Assembly: GCF_001625195.1 (NCBI RefSeq)
Contig: NC_054389.1
Span: forward strand, 6,940,520 to 7,004,519
Source of the DNA: Drechmeria coniospora
Taxonomy: Eukaryota > Ascomycota > Sordariomycetes > Hypocreales > Ophiocordycipitaceae
Direction: 5' to 3'
DNA length: 64,000 nucleotides
Below the pieces are notes generated by a model. That model did no database searches, was not told where the DNA came from, and saw only the letters and a program-made list of their open reading frames with translations. Below are positions 33,427 through 46,300 of the stretch, piece after piece. The position numbers and the translations under genes are program-made. Each line of letters begins with the position of its first letter. Positions within the stretch are counted from its first letter, which is position 1.

Positions 33427-34594
33427 ATGGCTTCGCAAGACGTCCCCAAGACCTGCAAGGTCATCACCGCAGACACCATCGCCAAGGGTCTCCTGGCCGA
33501 GGTCAAGGAAACGCTGGCCAGGGTCCAGGTTCCAAACGGCGCCGAGCCGACGCTCGCCGCCTTCCTCGCCAACGGAGATCCGGCCGCGGTCAAGTACGCC
33601 GAGTGGTCCAAGAAGACGTGCGAGGAGAAGTGAGTGTTGATCGGACGCCCCCCTTCCCCGGGCCGTGCCCGTCGAGTGCTGACGGGTCGACCCCCCCCCC
33701 CCCCAAGCGGCTTCAAGTTTGACCTCCGCACCGTCGACAAGGAGTCCCTCGAGGAGGAGATCATGCGGGCCAACGAGGACGACGACATCGACGGCACCAT
33801 CGTCTACTATCCCGTCTTCCCCCAAAACCCCATCCACGACAAGTACGTGCAGGAAACGGTGGACCTGTCCAAGGACGTCGAGGGCATGCGCCACATGCAC
33901 CTCCACAACATGTACCACAACGTCCGCTTCCTCGACGCGCCCGAGAACAAGAAGAAGTCGATACTGCCCTGCACGCCGCTCGCCGTCGTCAAGATTCTCG
34001 AGCACCTGCAGATCTACAACCTCATCCTCGCGCCCGGCAACCGGCTCTTCGGCAAGACCATCACCGTCATCAACCGGTCCGAGGTCAACGGCCGGCCGCT
34101 CGCCGCCCTGCTGGCCAACGACGGCGCCACCGTCTACTCGGTCGACGTCACCGGCGTCCAGCTCTTCACCCGCGGCCAGGGCATCAAGCACCCGCGCCAC
34201 CAGGTCGAGGACAAGGAGGGCTGGGGCCTCGAGGAATGCCTGCCCCTGAGCGACGTCGTCATCGGCGGCGTGCCGGCCGAGTCCTTCAAGGTGCCGACCG
34301 AGCTCATCCGAGACGGCGCCGTCTGCATCAACTTTTCGTCGCACAAGAACTTTGACGGCCCGGCCATCAAGGAGAAGGCATCCATCTACGTGCCGTCGGT
34401 CGGCAAGGTCACCATCGCCGTGCTTCTGCGGAACCTCGTGGTGAGTACGACCACGACCTACGCGGGGGCCGCGAGACGCGCCGCGCGCTAACGGACCTGC
34501 GCAGCGATTGATTGCCAACCGACCCTCCAAGGATGGTACGGCCGAGGGCGTGATTCAGGCGAAGAGCGAGGCGTTTGTCGATGACTATGCGTAG
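33427..34594 (+). CDS. MTD1: NAD-dependent methylenetetrahydrofolate dehydrogenase (cytosolic)
   Basis: Exons 33427..33629, 33708..34440 and 34505..34594 give 341 aa. The start follows CTCGCC. The protein matches the monofunctional yeast Mtd1 group: N-terminal YAEWSKKTCEE substrate region (Y57), DDDIDGTIVYYPVFP, then PCTPLAVVKILEHL, the NAD-binding TVINRSEVNGRPLAALLANDG, and VIGGVPAESFKVPTE. It oxidises 5,10-methylene-THF to 5,10-methenyl-THF with NAD+, feeding one-carbon units to purine synthesis in the cytosol. Intron 1 ends in a 14-C tract directly before AAG. About 9 kb downstream lies the trifunctional C1-THF synthase, which catalyses the same step with NADP. Confidence 0.95.
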
Positions 34595-35019
34595 CCGCCG
34601 GTTCGCCAACGTCCCGCCGAGGAAACTCGCGGCATGCATGTTGGCATTTTCACGAAGCGTAGAGAACATGATGCCACCGCTTGCTGCGGTTTGATGCTTC
34701 CCTCGTTGTCCGATGCGAGACCGGGCCCCCGTCGCGGTGCCGATGCTCACGAGGGTGGGTGGGAACCCTTTGGCGACGCTGTCCTCGTTGTTACCCTGCG
34801 AATGATGGCATGGTGGATGCCGTGCACGCCGAGATGGGCCCCCATGCGGAGCAACGTGCGAAGGAAGAAGAAGATGGCGAACGGATACGAAGCCTGAACG
34901 TGGTCCGTTGCGAGCGTGCATTTTACGTAGCATGGATGCATGGTACGAATCTCACCATGGGGTGATTGGGTCTGTGGTGAGGAAATCGCCGACAGTATGC
35001 GCGATGCGGCCGCTGTAGT

Positions 35020-35870
35020 TGTAGTTGTACAATAGTTGTACTCTGTACATTACTGTACATGGACAACTACAGCACTGTACTTGTCTGGTACGGAGTACTG
35101 TACGCTTGCATGTACATGTGCCTCATCGATTGATCATTGAGAATCACACACGTTGTCGGTGTACTTGGAGGAAAACTTTAATACAATGGATATTTGATCA
35201 AAGCATTCGGTCACCGCAAGAGTGCAGATGCAGTACGGTGTACACCTACTGCACACATCTTGATCCAATTTGACCTCATCCTTCCAAGGGGTAGGTGTAG
35301 TATTGCTCCGTACTTACTTACAGTACATTTACTCCGTACTTGTAACTACTGTAGGCACTTAAACTACAGCACTTTGTACAGTACATGTGCGCGTACCATG
35401 CTCCGTACTTGTCATGTACAGTGCATACCAAGTACAAGTATAAATAGGTAATTACTTGTATAGTATACCTACAGTACGGAGTACTTACGTACATTACAGT
35501 TCCCAAGTACAATACTCCTACAGGCAACAGTATTTTCGGAATTTCTTTGTTCCCCTGGGCTAGGCCTATTACTCCGTAATTAAGTAATACAAGGAGAACT
35601 GCAGGAAGCGGTGGATCACGTAATACAGTACTTCCTTACTTACGCGCTAGCCCCGAAACCACCGGCCTTTGATGGCACGCACCGTAAATACTTGGGGAGT
35701 ACAGACCAAGTACGGAGTGCCGCACCGTAAATACTTGGGGAGTACGGACCAAGTACGGAGTGCCGCACCGCAAATAGTGCCCGTGCATTGTACTGCAAAG
35801 TAATTACACCGTACCTACTTACTTATGCTCCGTACCTGTACAGTAAGTACACCGTACACATAACCTTCTC
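35020..35870. repeat. GTAC-palindrome islands
   Basis: Dense GTACTCCGTACT, GTACATGTAC and TACAGTAC words, with lower GC than the flanking genes. Confidence 0.75.
35679..35775. repeat. 43-bp tandem repeat, 2.3 copies
   Basis: GCACCGTAAATACTTGGGGA begins at 35679 and again at 35722. The two full copies differ at one base (ACAGACC vs ACGGACC), and a third partial copy starts at 35765 with GCACCGCAAAT. Confidence 0.92.
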
Positions 35871-36126
35871 GTAGGCAAACTAGCGATACCAATCCTCCAC
35901 CCTACGACCTCCATCTCTGAAAAAACGTCGACACTTCTGCATCACTTGCACGCGTGCACAAGACACGTTCAGCGGCGGCACCGGCGAACCTCTTCTCCAG
36001 GACAGAACACAGTGCATCGCTGACGTTGACGAATCTATCGAACCGGCACGTTTGGTGCGAATTGCGTCTCAACGCGTCTTATAGGCGTTCCGTCGCGTTA
36101 AGAGGTTCAACTTCTCCGTCACCCTC

Positions 36127-39100
36127 ATGGCTTCCCAACCCCAACCGAGCGGCATCGACACGGACGCGTCCATGTCGGACGCTCCCGAAAACCGCCGTGG
36201 CGAGGAAGTCGTGAGTGCACGCCACCAGGTCCCGGCCGATTTCGTGCGGCTCGAAATGGACCTCTCACTGACTGCGTATCCAGGACGTCGACGAAACCCC
36301 AGATTATACCGACTCGGACACCAACCCCAACACAACAGCCAGCAGCGTCGTCGGTGAGCCCTTGACCGATGGCCGCAAGCGACGCACCGAGGCGAACCAA
36401 TTGCGCCGCAGCATTTTTGGCAGGAAGCATGACCGTCTCGGCGAATCCAAGGTAGGCAAGCGGCAGCCTGCTGTGGTGCTGCCCGTCCGTACCCACGACA
36501 CGTCGATGCTAACCGCCGCCTTGCAGGAGGATGACACCATCCGCAGATTTCGATATCTCCTGGGCCTCACAGATCTCTTCCGTCATTTCATCGAGACGAA
36601 TCCCGACCCCAAGATTCGCGACATCATGGCCGAGATCGATCGTCAAAACGCCGAGGCCGCGCGGTCAAAAAAGGGCGGCGCGAGGCAAGGCGGCGCCACG
36701 AGCGAGAGGCGTCGACGGACCGAGGCCGAGGAAGACGCCGAGCTGCTCAAGGACGAGAAGCACGGAGGCTCCGCCGAAGTCGTCTTTCGAGAGTCGCCCA
36801 CCTTTATCCAGGGCACCATGAGAGACTACCAGGTCGCCGGTCTCAACTGGCTCATATCGCTGCACGAGAACGGCATCTCGGGCATCCTCGCCGATGAGAT
36901 GGGCTTGGGCAAGACGCTCCAGACCATCTCTTTTCTCGGCTACCTCCGCCACATCGCCGGCATCACCGGCCCGCACCTAATCACCGTTCCGAAATCCACG
37001 CTCGACAACTGGAAGCGCGAGTTTCAGAGGTGGACGCCCGAAGTCAACGTCCTCGTTCTCCAGGGTGCCAAGGACGAACGCCATAACCTCATCAACGAGC
37101 GTCTCGTCGACGAAAAATTCGACGTTTGCATCACGAGTTACGAGATGATTTTGCGGGAGAAAGCCCACCTGAAGAAGTTTGCTTGGGAGTACATCATCAT
37201 TGACGAAGTAATCCCCCCCCCCGACGTCTTCGCGAGCACCGCTAACGTTCCTCAGGCCCATCGGATCAAGAATGAAGAATCATCCCTTTCGCAGGTCATT
37301 CGCCTCTTCTCCTCGCGCAACCGACTGTTGATTACGGGAACGCCTCTGCAGAACAACCTCCACGAGCTCTGGGCGCTCCTCAACTTTCTTCTCCCCGACG
37401 TTTTCGGCGACTCCGAGGCGTTCGATCAGTGGTTTTCCGGACAGGATCGCGACCAGGATACCGTCGTCCAGCAGCTGCACCGTGTGCTCCGTCCGTTCTT
37501 GCTCCGAAGGGTCAAGAGCGATGTGGAGAAGAGCCTTCTGCCGAAGAAGGAAGTCAACCTCTACCTCGGCATGTCCGACATGCAAGTCAAGTGGTACAAG
37601 AAGATCCTGGAAAAGGACATCGATGCCGTCAACGGCGCCGGCGGAAAGCGCGAGTCCAAGACGAGGCTTCTCAACATCGTCATGCAGCTGCGCAAGTGCT
37701 GCAACCATCCGTACCTGTTCGAGGGCGCCGAACCTGGCCCGCCCTACACGACCGACGAGCACCTCGTCTTCAACGCCGGAAAGATGGTGGTGTTGGACAA
37801 GCTCCTGGCCCGCATGCAGAAGCAAGGCAGCCGCGTCTTGATCTTCTCCCAGATGAGCCGTCTGCTGGACATCTTGGAGGACTACTGCGTCTTTCGGCAA
37901 TACAACTACTGCCGGATCGACGGCGGAACGGCCCACGAAGATCGCATTGCTGCCATCGACGAGTACAACAAGCCTGGCTCGGAGAAGTTTGTCTTCCTTT
38001 TGACGACGCGAGCGGGTGGCCTGGGCATCAACCTCACAACGGCCGACATTGTCGTCCTCTACGACAGCGACTGGAATCCCCAGGCCGACTTGCAAGCCAT
38101 GGATCGTGCTCATCGAATCGGCCAGACGAAGCAGGTGGTTGTCTACAGATTCGTCACGGACAATGCCATCGAGGAAAAGGTCTTGGAGCGAGCGGCTCAG
38201 AAGTTGCGCCTCGATCAGCTCGTCATCCAGCAGGGCCGCGCCCAGATCGCCGCCAAGGCTGCCGCCAACAAGGACGAGCTCCTGTCTATGATTCAGCACG
38301 GGGCCGAGAAGGTTTTCCAGACCAAGAGTGCCGCGAGCAAGGAAGGCGACGGCGCGGATGAGTACGACATTGACGAAATCCTGGCCCAGGGCGAGAACCG
38401 GACGAAGCAGCTGAGCTCAAAGTACGAGAAGCTGGGCATCGACGACTTGCAAAAGTTCACGTCGGAGTCGGCCTACGAATGGAACGGCGAGAACTTTGCC
38501 AATGTCAAGAAGGATATCAACTTGAACTGGATCAACCCGGCCAAGCGAGAGCGCAAGGAGCAGTCGTACTCGATGGACAAGTACTTCAGGCAGGCCATGT
38601 TCCCCAATCCCAAGGCGGACGCGAAACCGAAGGCGCCTCGAGCTCCGAAGCAGGTACCCGTGCACGACTACCAGTTCTACCCTCAGCGTCTGCGAGACAT
38701 CCAGGATAGGGAGACGGCCTTTTACCGGAAGGAGATTGGGTACAAGATCCCACTCGTCGACGGGGACTCGGACACACTCTCGGAGCGGGAAGCCGAGCGA
38801 GCGCTCGACCAGCAAGAGATTGACAACGCGACCCCGCTGACGGACGAGGAGCGACAGGAGAAGGAGGAGCTCTCGGAACAGGGGTTCGGTCAGTGGAACA
38901 AGAGAGACTTTCAACAGTTCGTCAACGGCTCCGGAAAGTACGGCCGGGCCGACTACGAGGGCATATCCCAAGAGATTGGCAGCAAGACGCCGGCGGAAAT
39001 CAAGACGTACGCAAAGGTCTTCTGGCAGCGGTACACGGAGATTGCCGATTACACCAAGTACATCAAGGTCATCGAGGATGGCGAGGAGCGAACGCGCAAG

Positions 39101-39715
39101 ATTGATAACCAGCGGAAGCTTCTTCGGAAGAAGATGCAGCAGTACAGGGTGCCTCTGCAGCAGCTCAAGATCAACTACTCGGTCTCCACGACGAACAAGA
39201 AGATTTACACGGAGGAAGAGGACCGATTCCTCCTCGTCTTGCTGGACAAGTTCGGCATCGACTCCGAGGGCCTGTATGAGAAGATGCGCGACGAAATTAG
39301 GGACTCGCCACTCTTCCGCTTCGATTGGTTCTTTCTCAGCCGCACGCCGACGGAGCTCTCGCGCCGCTGCACGACGCTGCTCACAACCATTGTCAAGGAG
39401 TTCGAGGAAGCACCCTCGCGCGGCGCCAATGGCGTGAACGGCAAGTTGAAGCGCGAGATGGACGACGAAAACGACGAGGACAGCGTGCTGGGAATGGCGC
39501 CGGCCAAGAAGAAGTCCAAGACGGGAGCCAAGGTATGCTCGCAATCATGGTAGCGCACTCGCGGTACTGCCTGCTGACGCGATGCACAGAATAAAGCCCT
39601 GGAACATGTCAAGCCGGGCAAATCCGCCTCGGCCGCGCCGTCGAGAGCCTCCAGCGTCGCCTCCTCGGTGGCCGGCTCGGCAAAGGGGAAAAAGCAGAAG
39701 GGGCGAAAGAGGTGA
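36127..39715 (+). CDS. ISWI-type chromatin remodeling ATPase
   Basis: Exons 36127..36210, 36284..36451, 36527..37207, 37256..39532 and 39590..39715, all phase 0, give 1111 aa. After an acidic N-terminus the SNF2 ATPase shows MRDYQVAGLNWL, Walker A DEMGLGKT (about 211), the DEAH box IIDEAHRIKN (about 309), ITGTPLQNNLHELWALLNFLLP, and in lobe 2 LIFSQMSRLLDILEDY, TRAGGLGINL and DRAHRIGQTK. The C-terminus carries the HAND-SANT-SLIDE block (NFANVKKDINLNWINP; GFGQWNKRDFQQFV; YTEEEDRFLLV) typical of ISWI (yeast Isw1/Isw2). It slides nucleosomes and spaces chromatin. The last exon is Lys/Ser-rich (GKKQKGRKR), likely a nuclear localisation signal. The 48-bp third intron is discussed in findings. Confidence 0.96.
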
Positions 39716-40332
39716 CGGGGGGAAGGATGGAATCAGTGCGAAATGGAACGACTTATTGTGGCTGGTTATAGATTGGCGTTCTGCGAGGTTCATGGCCGCG
39801 TTCGAATACCGTATTTTGCGGCTTGTTTGCGTACTGTCGGAGGGTAGATGTATGGGAAGAAGAATCATGACACCACAGGTGAACGGGCGTCTGCCTCGAC
39901 GATGCCGGTCGGTGGTGATTTGCAAGGTGCCGGGGCAAAGATGACGCGACGGAGAAGCAGCACGAGAAGATGGAGGCGTGCTGGCCCAAGTGCAACAAGT
40001 GTTATTCCCACATCTAAGTGATGCTGCTGCCTGCCATTCATCTCGACCGAGCTCTCTCGGGGGTCTACTCGACTGCGGCGGTATTCCATGGAACAGATAC
40101 AGCAAATCGACACTCTCCGTCAGTCCACGCAAGCCGCCGTTTTCCCCGGTCCTGACAAGATTGGTAGGCAGCACTCAAGAACATTCGGAAATTTCCTTCC
40201 CTTCCACCTATAACGCCGTACTATGTATGCAAGCAGACAGGAAAAGACGAACTTGCCCTCCCGCAGTCGAGCCTAGCCAAACCGGCGGCGGATTCGGTAG
40301 GCGGGCGGGGTTGGGAGAAGGCGAGGCATTTT
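39716..40332. other. Convergent 3' intergenic region
   Basis: 3' flanks of ISWI and eIF3i. No repeat or frame of note. Confidence 0.5.
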
Positions 40333-41549
40333 TTACTGCATCCGGTTCGCGCGTTCCCTCTCGACCTCGTACATGAAGTCAAAGTAACCCTTGTCGAAGT
40401 GGTGAACGCGGACGTAGCCGTCCTCGCCGCCGCTCGCGTAGCTCTTGCCCGTGGGGTCGCAGGCAACGGTGTTGAGCGGACCGAAGTGGCCGCGGACACG
40501 GCCGATCTCGTCCTCGAAGATCTTGTGATAGAAGCGGGCCTCGAATTTACCCTGGCGAGCGGCCGTCGTCGTGACGTCCATGGCGGCCTGACCACCGCCG
40601 AGGATGACAAAGTCCTTCTTGGGGACGATGCATGCGCTGTTGAGTGGCGTGTCGGCGGGGTAGTTCTTCATGACCTCGAGGTCGCGGGCCGAGATGAGCT
40701 GGCGGTAGGTGAGCACGGGGCACGCTCATCTCCGAGGCGGGGACGAGGGACAGGAAACGAGGAACAAGAAGGACGAGGGAGAGGGGGCGCGGGTGCGTCG
40801 TACCTTGGCCGTCTTGTCCTTGCAGGCGGTGATGCAGTAGGTGCGGTCCGCGGACCACTGAAGGTCGACGATGGGGTTGTTCAGCTCGTGGATGGGCACA
40901 TTGTCCAGCAGCTCGCCCGTCTTGCCGTCGTACTGCGAGATGCTGCCGTCCTCGTGGCCGGCGATGATGTACTTGTTCATGGCGCTCCAGCCGGCGACGG
41001 TGGCCTTGCTCTCGTCGCAGACGATGGTGAGAAGGCGCTCCTCGGACTGCTCGGCGTTGACGTCGGGGTTGATCTCCATGACGACGATGTTGCTCAGGTA
41101 GCCCATGCGCTTCTCGGTGACGCCGAGCAGCTTGGTGCCATCCTCGTTGAACTCGACGCGCTTGACGGCCGTGGGGAACTCCCAGGTCTTGAGGCAGCGG
41201 CCGGTCTTGACCTCCCAGAGGCGGATGGTGTTGTCGGCCGCGCCCGAGGCGATCATGGTGGTGGTGGGATCGACGTCGACGGTCCAGATGGCACCGACGT
41301 GGCCGTGGTAGGTGCCGAGACGCTCGCCATTGTGGGAGAACCAGGCGCAGATTTGCTGATCCTTGGCGACGGAGAAGATGATGTCACCGTCCAGGTTGTA
41401 TCTATCGGGAGAGCCCAACGTTAGCCTTTCCGACTCGACGACTCCTCGCTTCGGCAGCACCGCGCGATGCGAGGAGGGATTCGAGGTGCGAGGTGGTACC
41501 TGATCTGGGTGAGGGCACGCTCGTGCCCAGAGAGGAGGATGGGTCTCAT
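40333..41549 (-). CDS. Translation initiation factor eIF3 subunit i (TIF34 type)
   Basis: Exons complement(41500..41549), complement(40804..41401) and complement(40333..40698) give 337 aa, the normal length. The protein starts [19 protein letters not shown] and forms WD40 repeats ([62 protein letters not shown]). It ends with the family signature [20 protein letters not shown] and [15 protein letters not shown]. As part of eIF3 it supports 43S pre-initiation complex assembly and scanning in the cytoplasm, binding eIF3b and eIF3g. The first exon is only 50 bp. Head-to-head with C1-THF synthase, 1.8 kb apart. Confidence 0.96.
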
Positions 41550-43381
41550 GCTGGGCGGTTGCGGATCGTCACGAATGCCCTCTCGGTGCGTTTGCCAAGG
41601 GAGGGTATTTATAGGGCAGGCAGACGGGCGAAGGGAGGAGCTGAGGTCGAGGACGGAGGCGGGAGGCGGGAGGGAGGAGTCATACGTCGACGTTGGTTGA
41701 GGACTGGAGTGAGTGAGTGAGTGAGTGGGCTTTGAATTTTTGGTGATTGTGCGTTTTGGTGGGGCGTGACTTTTGGCCGCAGGGGGGGTCTGGAGCGGGG
41801 GGAGGGGGGGGGGGGGTTGAATTTTACACCTGGTGCTTACCTATGCAGGCGGGATGCGGTGTCGAAATGGCCCAGGCATGTCCATATTTCGCCATCAGAG
41901 TCGACTCACCATCAGCACCTCTGGGGACATTGCGGCCAACAATGCAGTGCAGGGCCATGGATGCGGCCTCTCACATTGACGATGGATGGATTCTGGCAAA
42001 GAAGAGGAATTTTTGTTTCGGTTCATTCTGGGTGCACCTGGGTGTGAAAGCGGAGGAACAGGCAGAACGAGGCAAGACAGGGCCTGCCACGAACTTGGCC
42101 ACAGTAATAAATACTCCGTACAGCACTGTACTGTACTTGCATGCATACCTATGAGGAGTACGGAGTACCTGGTTGTACTTGCAGTAATACAAGTAGGTGT
42201 ACATGCATGTACAGTGCGATACTCTTGCACCTCCTTGTACATGTATGAGAACTGTAAGTGCAAGTATAGTACAAGTACTGTAGGTGTACGTTTACGGTAT
42301 ACCGCATACACCTAGGTAATTACTGATACCAACAGTACTTGTATGTACGCCTAATAGCAGCATAGTATTACTCCGTACTGTAGGTAGTATTACTGCAAGT
42401 AGGTACTCCATACTCCGTACTTGCATACAAATACTGTACTGTAGGAAGCGATAGGAACTGGGTGGGCTATCTACCTCACTTTACTCCGTACTACTATTAC
42501 TATTACTACTTGGATACACAAGTATCAAGTAATCAAGTGCAAGTAAGTACTCCGTACAACGTACTCAGTACTGTGCAGTACAACGTACTCCGTACATACA
42601 AGTACTTTCGGGAATGAGCAAGTACTTGCACATGTATTTTTTTTAGATGCAGACCAGAGGCAAACACTGTTGGTAAGTACGTGCAGAATACGGTACCAAG
42701 AACATTTACATGCCGACCTACCTCGAGTGAGTCAGCGCAAGGTAATACTCCGTACAGAATGGTTGGTGGGAAACTGGCATTCTCCCATTTCGTGCCTGTC
42801 AAGGCATCGTCCGCCCACCTACGGAGACATGCTGGAAGAAGTTGGTTGGTATCACTCTTCTAGGTGCAGAGTGCAGCAGGCGTTGCTCATGCCTACTACC
42901 GTTAGTACCTTGGGAACCTTTGTATGCCAGGGGTAGGATGCAGGACGTGCAGGGCCTACATGTACACTGTACTTGCTCCGTAGCGCCGGCGGCCGTTACG
43001 CAACAGTGTCCAAGGAACCACTCTCTGGCCGACGTGCCCACTACTAAGCCGACACCGGAGCCGCTGGCTTCAGGGGCCGAGAACAGGGCACAGCGGGCGG
43101 CGGGACCAGGCACCCGCTGTCGCTCAGGCACCTGCTCAGGCACCTGCTCAGGCCCCCCCCCCCCCCCCCTCCCAACGGCGGCAGCGGTCCCGTAACACGC
43201 TGCAAGTAAGCATCGTCACCATCTTCGCCACCCATTTCCTCCCCGTCACCCGCATCTTCTCTTCGCCACCACGACGGCCACGCTCCTCTCCCCGTCACGC
43301 CGCCCAGCGCGCTTGGCGTCCGTCGCTCTTCTCGCCTCCAGATTGTTGCTGCTCGACCGACGAAGCTTCGCCACCGCCGTC
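41550..43381. other. Divergent intergenic region with GTAC island
   Basis: 41780-41820 has G-runs. 42110-42760 is a GTAC island. 43110-43170 has three CAGGCACCTGCT units and a C17 run. 43193-43381 is an open, ATG-less frame leading into C1-THF synthase. Confidence 0.65.
42110..42760. repeat. GTAC-palindrome island
   Basis: Frequent GTACTCCGTAC, GAGTACGGAGTACC, GTACAACGTACTC and AAGTACTGTAGG words between two divergent housekeeping genes. Confidence 0.75.
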
Positions 43382-46300
43382 ATGGTCGCCACCAAACTCG
43401 ATGGCACCGCCATCGCCAAGAGCATCCGTGAGCGCATCGGCGCCGAGATCATCGAGAAGCAGAAGCGTAATCCCCGCTACAGGCCATCCCTGAAGATCAT
43501 TCAAGGCATGCGTGATCCCTTTCCTGGCCACGACCGTCCCGCCCTCGCTGACCCCGTCCTTTGGCAGTGGGAGACCGCGAAGACTCTAGTTCGTCGAGCC
43601 GAAACCCCTCACCCGCCTCGCCGTCGCTAACCACCTGCGCAGCCACCTACGTCCGGATGAAGCTCAAGGCCGCCCAGGAGGTAAGCTCAGCCGCCGATGC
43701 CACGCAGCCTGTGCGCTCACGCCCGTCGTCGCCCAGGCCGGCGTCGCTTGCGAATTGCTTCACTTCCCCGAGACCATCACCGAGACGGAGCTGTTGGGCC
43801 AGATCCGACGTCTCAACCACGACACCACGGTCAACGGCATCCTCGTCCAGCTCCCCCTTCCCGGCTCCATCGGCGAGGACAGCATCACGTCGGCCGTGGC
43901 CGACGAGAAGGACGTCGACGGCTTCGGCACCAACAACATCGGGGAGCTCGCCAAGCGTGGGGGCAAGCCCATCTTCACGCCCTGCACGCCCAAGGGCATC
44001 ATCCACCTGCTCAACGAGGCCGGCGTCGAGCTGACGGGCAAGTCGGCCGTCGTTCTCGGCCGCAGCAACATCGTCGGCGGCCCCGTCAGCTACCTTCTCC
44101 GAAACGCCGACTGCACCGTCACCGTCTGCCACTCCAAGACGAAGGCCCTCCAAAGCTACCTCAAGCACGCCGACATCGTCATCGCCGCCATCGGCCAAGC
44201 CCAGTTCGTCAAGGGCGAGTGGCTCAAGGAGGGCGCCGTCGTCATCGACGTCGGCACCAACTTCATCCCCGACGCGTCGAGGAAGAGCGGCCAGCGGATG
44301 GTCGGCGACGTCGAGTACGAGTCGGCAAGCCAGGTGGCCTCGGTCATCACGCCGGTCCCCGGCGGCGTCGGGCCCATGACGGTGGCCATGCTGCTCCAGA
44401 ACGTCGTGGAAGCCACCACGCTCTTCTTCGAGACGGAAAAGAAGCGCAAGACGATCCCGCTGCCGCTGAAGCCGAGGAAGCCGGTGCCGTCGGACATTGC
44501 CATCTCGAGGGAGCAGAGGCCCAAGCAGATCAGCCGCATCGCCGCCGAGGTCGGCATCGCCCCTCACGAGCTGGAACCCTACGGCGCCTTCAAGGCCAAG
44601 GTGGATCTCAACCTGCTCAAGCGGCTGCAGCACCGACGAGACGGCCGCTACGTCGTCGTCACGGGCATCACTCCGACGCCCCTCGGCGAGGGCAAGTCGA
44701 CGACGACCATGGGCCTGGCCCAGGCCTTGGGCGCCCACGTCGGCCGCCTGACCTTTGCCAACGTCCGGCAGCCGAGCCAGGGTCCCACCTTTGGCATCAA
44801 GGGCGGTGCCGCCGGCGGAGGCTACAGCCAAGTCATCCCCATGGACGAGTTCAACCTGCACCTCACGGGCGACATCCACGCCATCACGGCGGCGAACAAC
44901 CTTCTCGCGGCCGCCATCGAGACGCGCATCTTCCACGAGAACACGCAAAAGGACGGCCCGCTCTACAGGCGGCTCGTGCCGGCCAAGAACGGCGCCCGCA
45001 CGTTTGCGCCCGTCATGCTCCGCCGGCTCAAGAAGCTCGGCATCGACAAGACGAACCCGGACGACCTCGACGAGGATGAGATCCGCCGGTTCGCGCGCCT
45101 CGACATCGACCCCGAGACCATCACCTGGCGCCGCGTCCTCGACGTCAACGACCGCCACCTCCGCGGCGTCACCGTCGGCACCGCGCCGACGGAGAAGGGG
45201 CAGAGCCGCGAGACGGGCTTCGACATCTCGGTGGCGAGCGAGTGCATGGCCATCCTCGCCCTCAGCACGAGCCTCGGCGACATGCGCGAGCGCCTCGGCC
45301 GCATGGTCGTCGCCACCTCTCGCGGCGGCGACCCCGTCACCTGCGACGACGTCGGGGCCGGCGGCGCGCTGACGGCGCTCATGCGGGACGCCGTCAAGCC
45401 CAACCTCATGCAGACGCTCGAGGGCACGCCCGTCTTCGTCCACGCCGGGCCCTTTGCCAACATCAGCATCGGCCAGAGCTCCATCATCGCCGACAAGCTG
45501 GCGCTCAAGCTGGCCGGCACGGAGCCCGACGAGGACCACGACGCCAGCACGGGCTTCGTCGTCACCGAGGCCGGCTTCGACTTCACCATGGGCGGCGAGC
45601 GCTTCTTCAACATCAAGTGCCGCGCCTCGGGCCTCGTGCCCGACGTCGTCGTCGTCGTCGCCACGGTGCGAGCTCTCAAGGTGCACGGCGGCGGTCCCCC
45701 GATCGCGCCGGGCGCGCCCCTGAGCCCCGTCTACAAGGAGGAGAACGTGGAGATCCTCCGGGCCGGGTGCGTCAACTTGAGGAAGCATATTTCCAACGCC
45801 AAGTCGTTTGGCATCCCCGTCGTCGTCGCCATCAACCGATTCGCGACGGACACGGCGGCCGAGATTGCCGTCATCCGCGAGGAGGCGCTGGCTGCCGGTG
45901 CCGAGGACGCCATCCTTTCGGACCACTGGGCCGAGGGCGGCAAGGGAGCCGTTGACCTCGCCAAGGGCGTCATGGCGGCGTCGGTCATGGCCAAGGAGAT
46001 GACGCTGACGTACGGGCTGGAGGGCACCGTGCAGGAGCGCATCGAAGCCATCGGCACGAAGATGTACGGCGCCGCCAAGGTTGAATTCAGCCCGCTGGCG
46101 CAGAAGAAGGTGGACACGTACACGAAGCAGGGCTACGGCCACCTGCCCATCTGCGTTGCCAAGACGCAGTACTCGCTGTCGCACGATCCGGAGCTCAAGG
46201 GGGCGCCGACGGGCTTCACCATCCCCATCCGCGACGTGCGCATGGCTGCCGGAGCCGGTTACCTGTGAGTCGCGAGGACGCCGGTGGGAGCTCGTGGAGG

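Larger units (their letters stand above)
34595..36126. other. Intergenic region with GTAC islands and 43-bp repeat
   Basis: 34595-35000 is the MTD1 3' flank. 35020-35560 and 35620-35870 are GTAC islands, and the latter holds a 43-bp tandem repeat. The last 250 bp are the probable ISWI promoter and 5' UTR. Confidence 0.6.

Noticed and set aside
43647..46184. 845-codon minus-strand frame over C1-THF synthase
   Set aside because: The same antisense GC3 effect; the sense protein is unambiguous.
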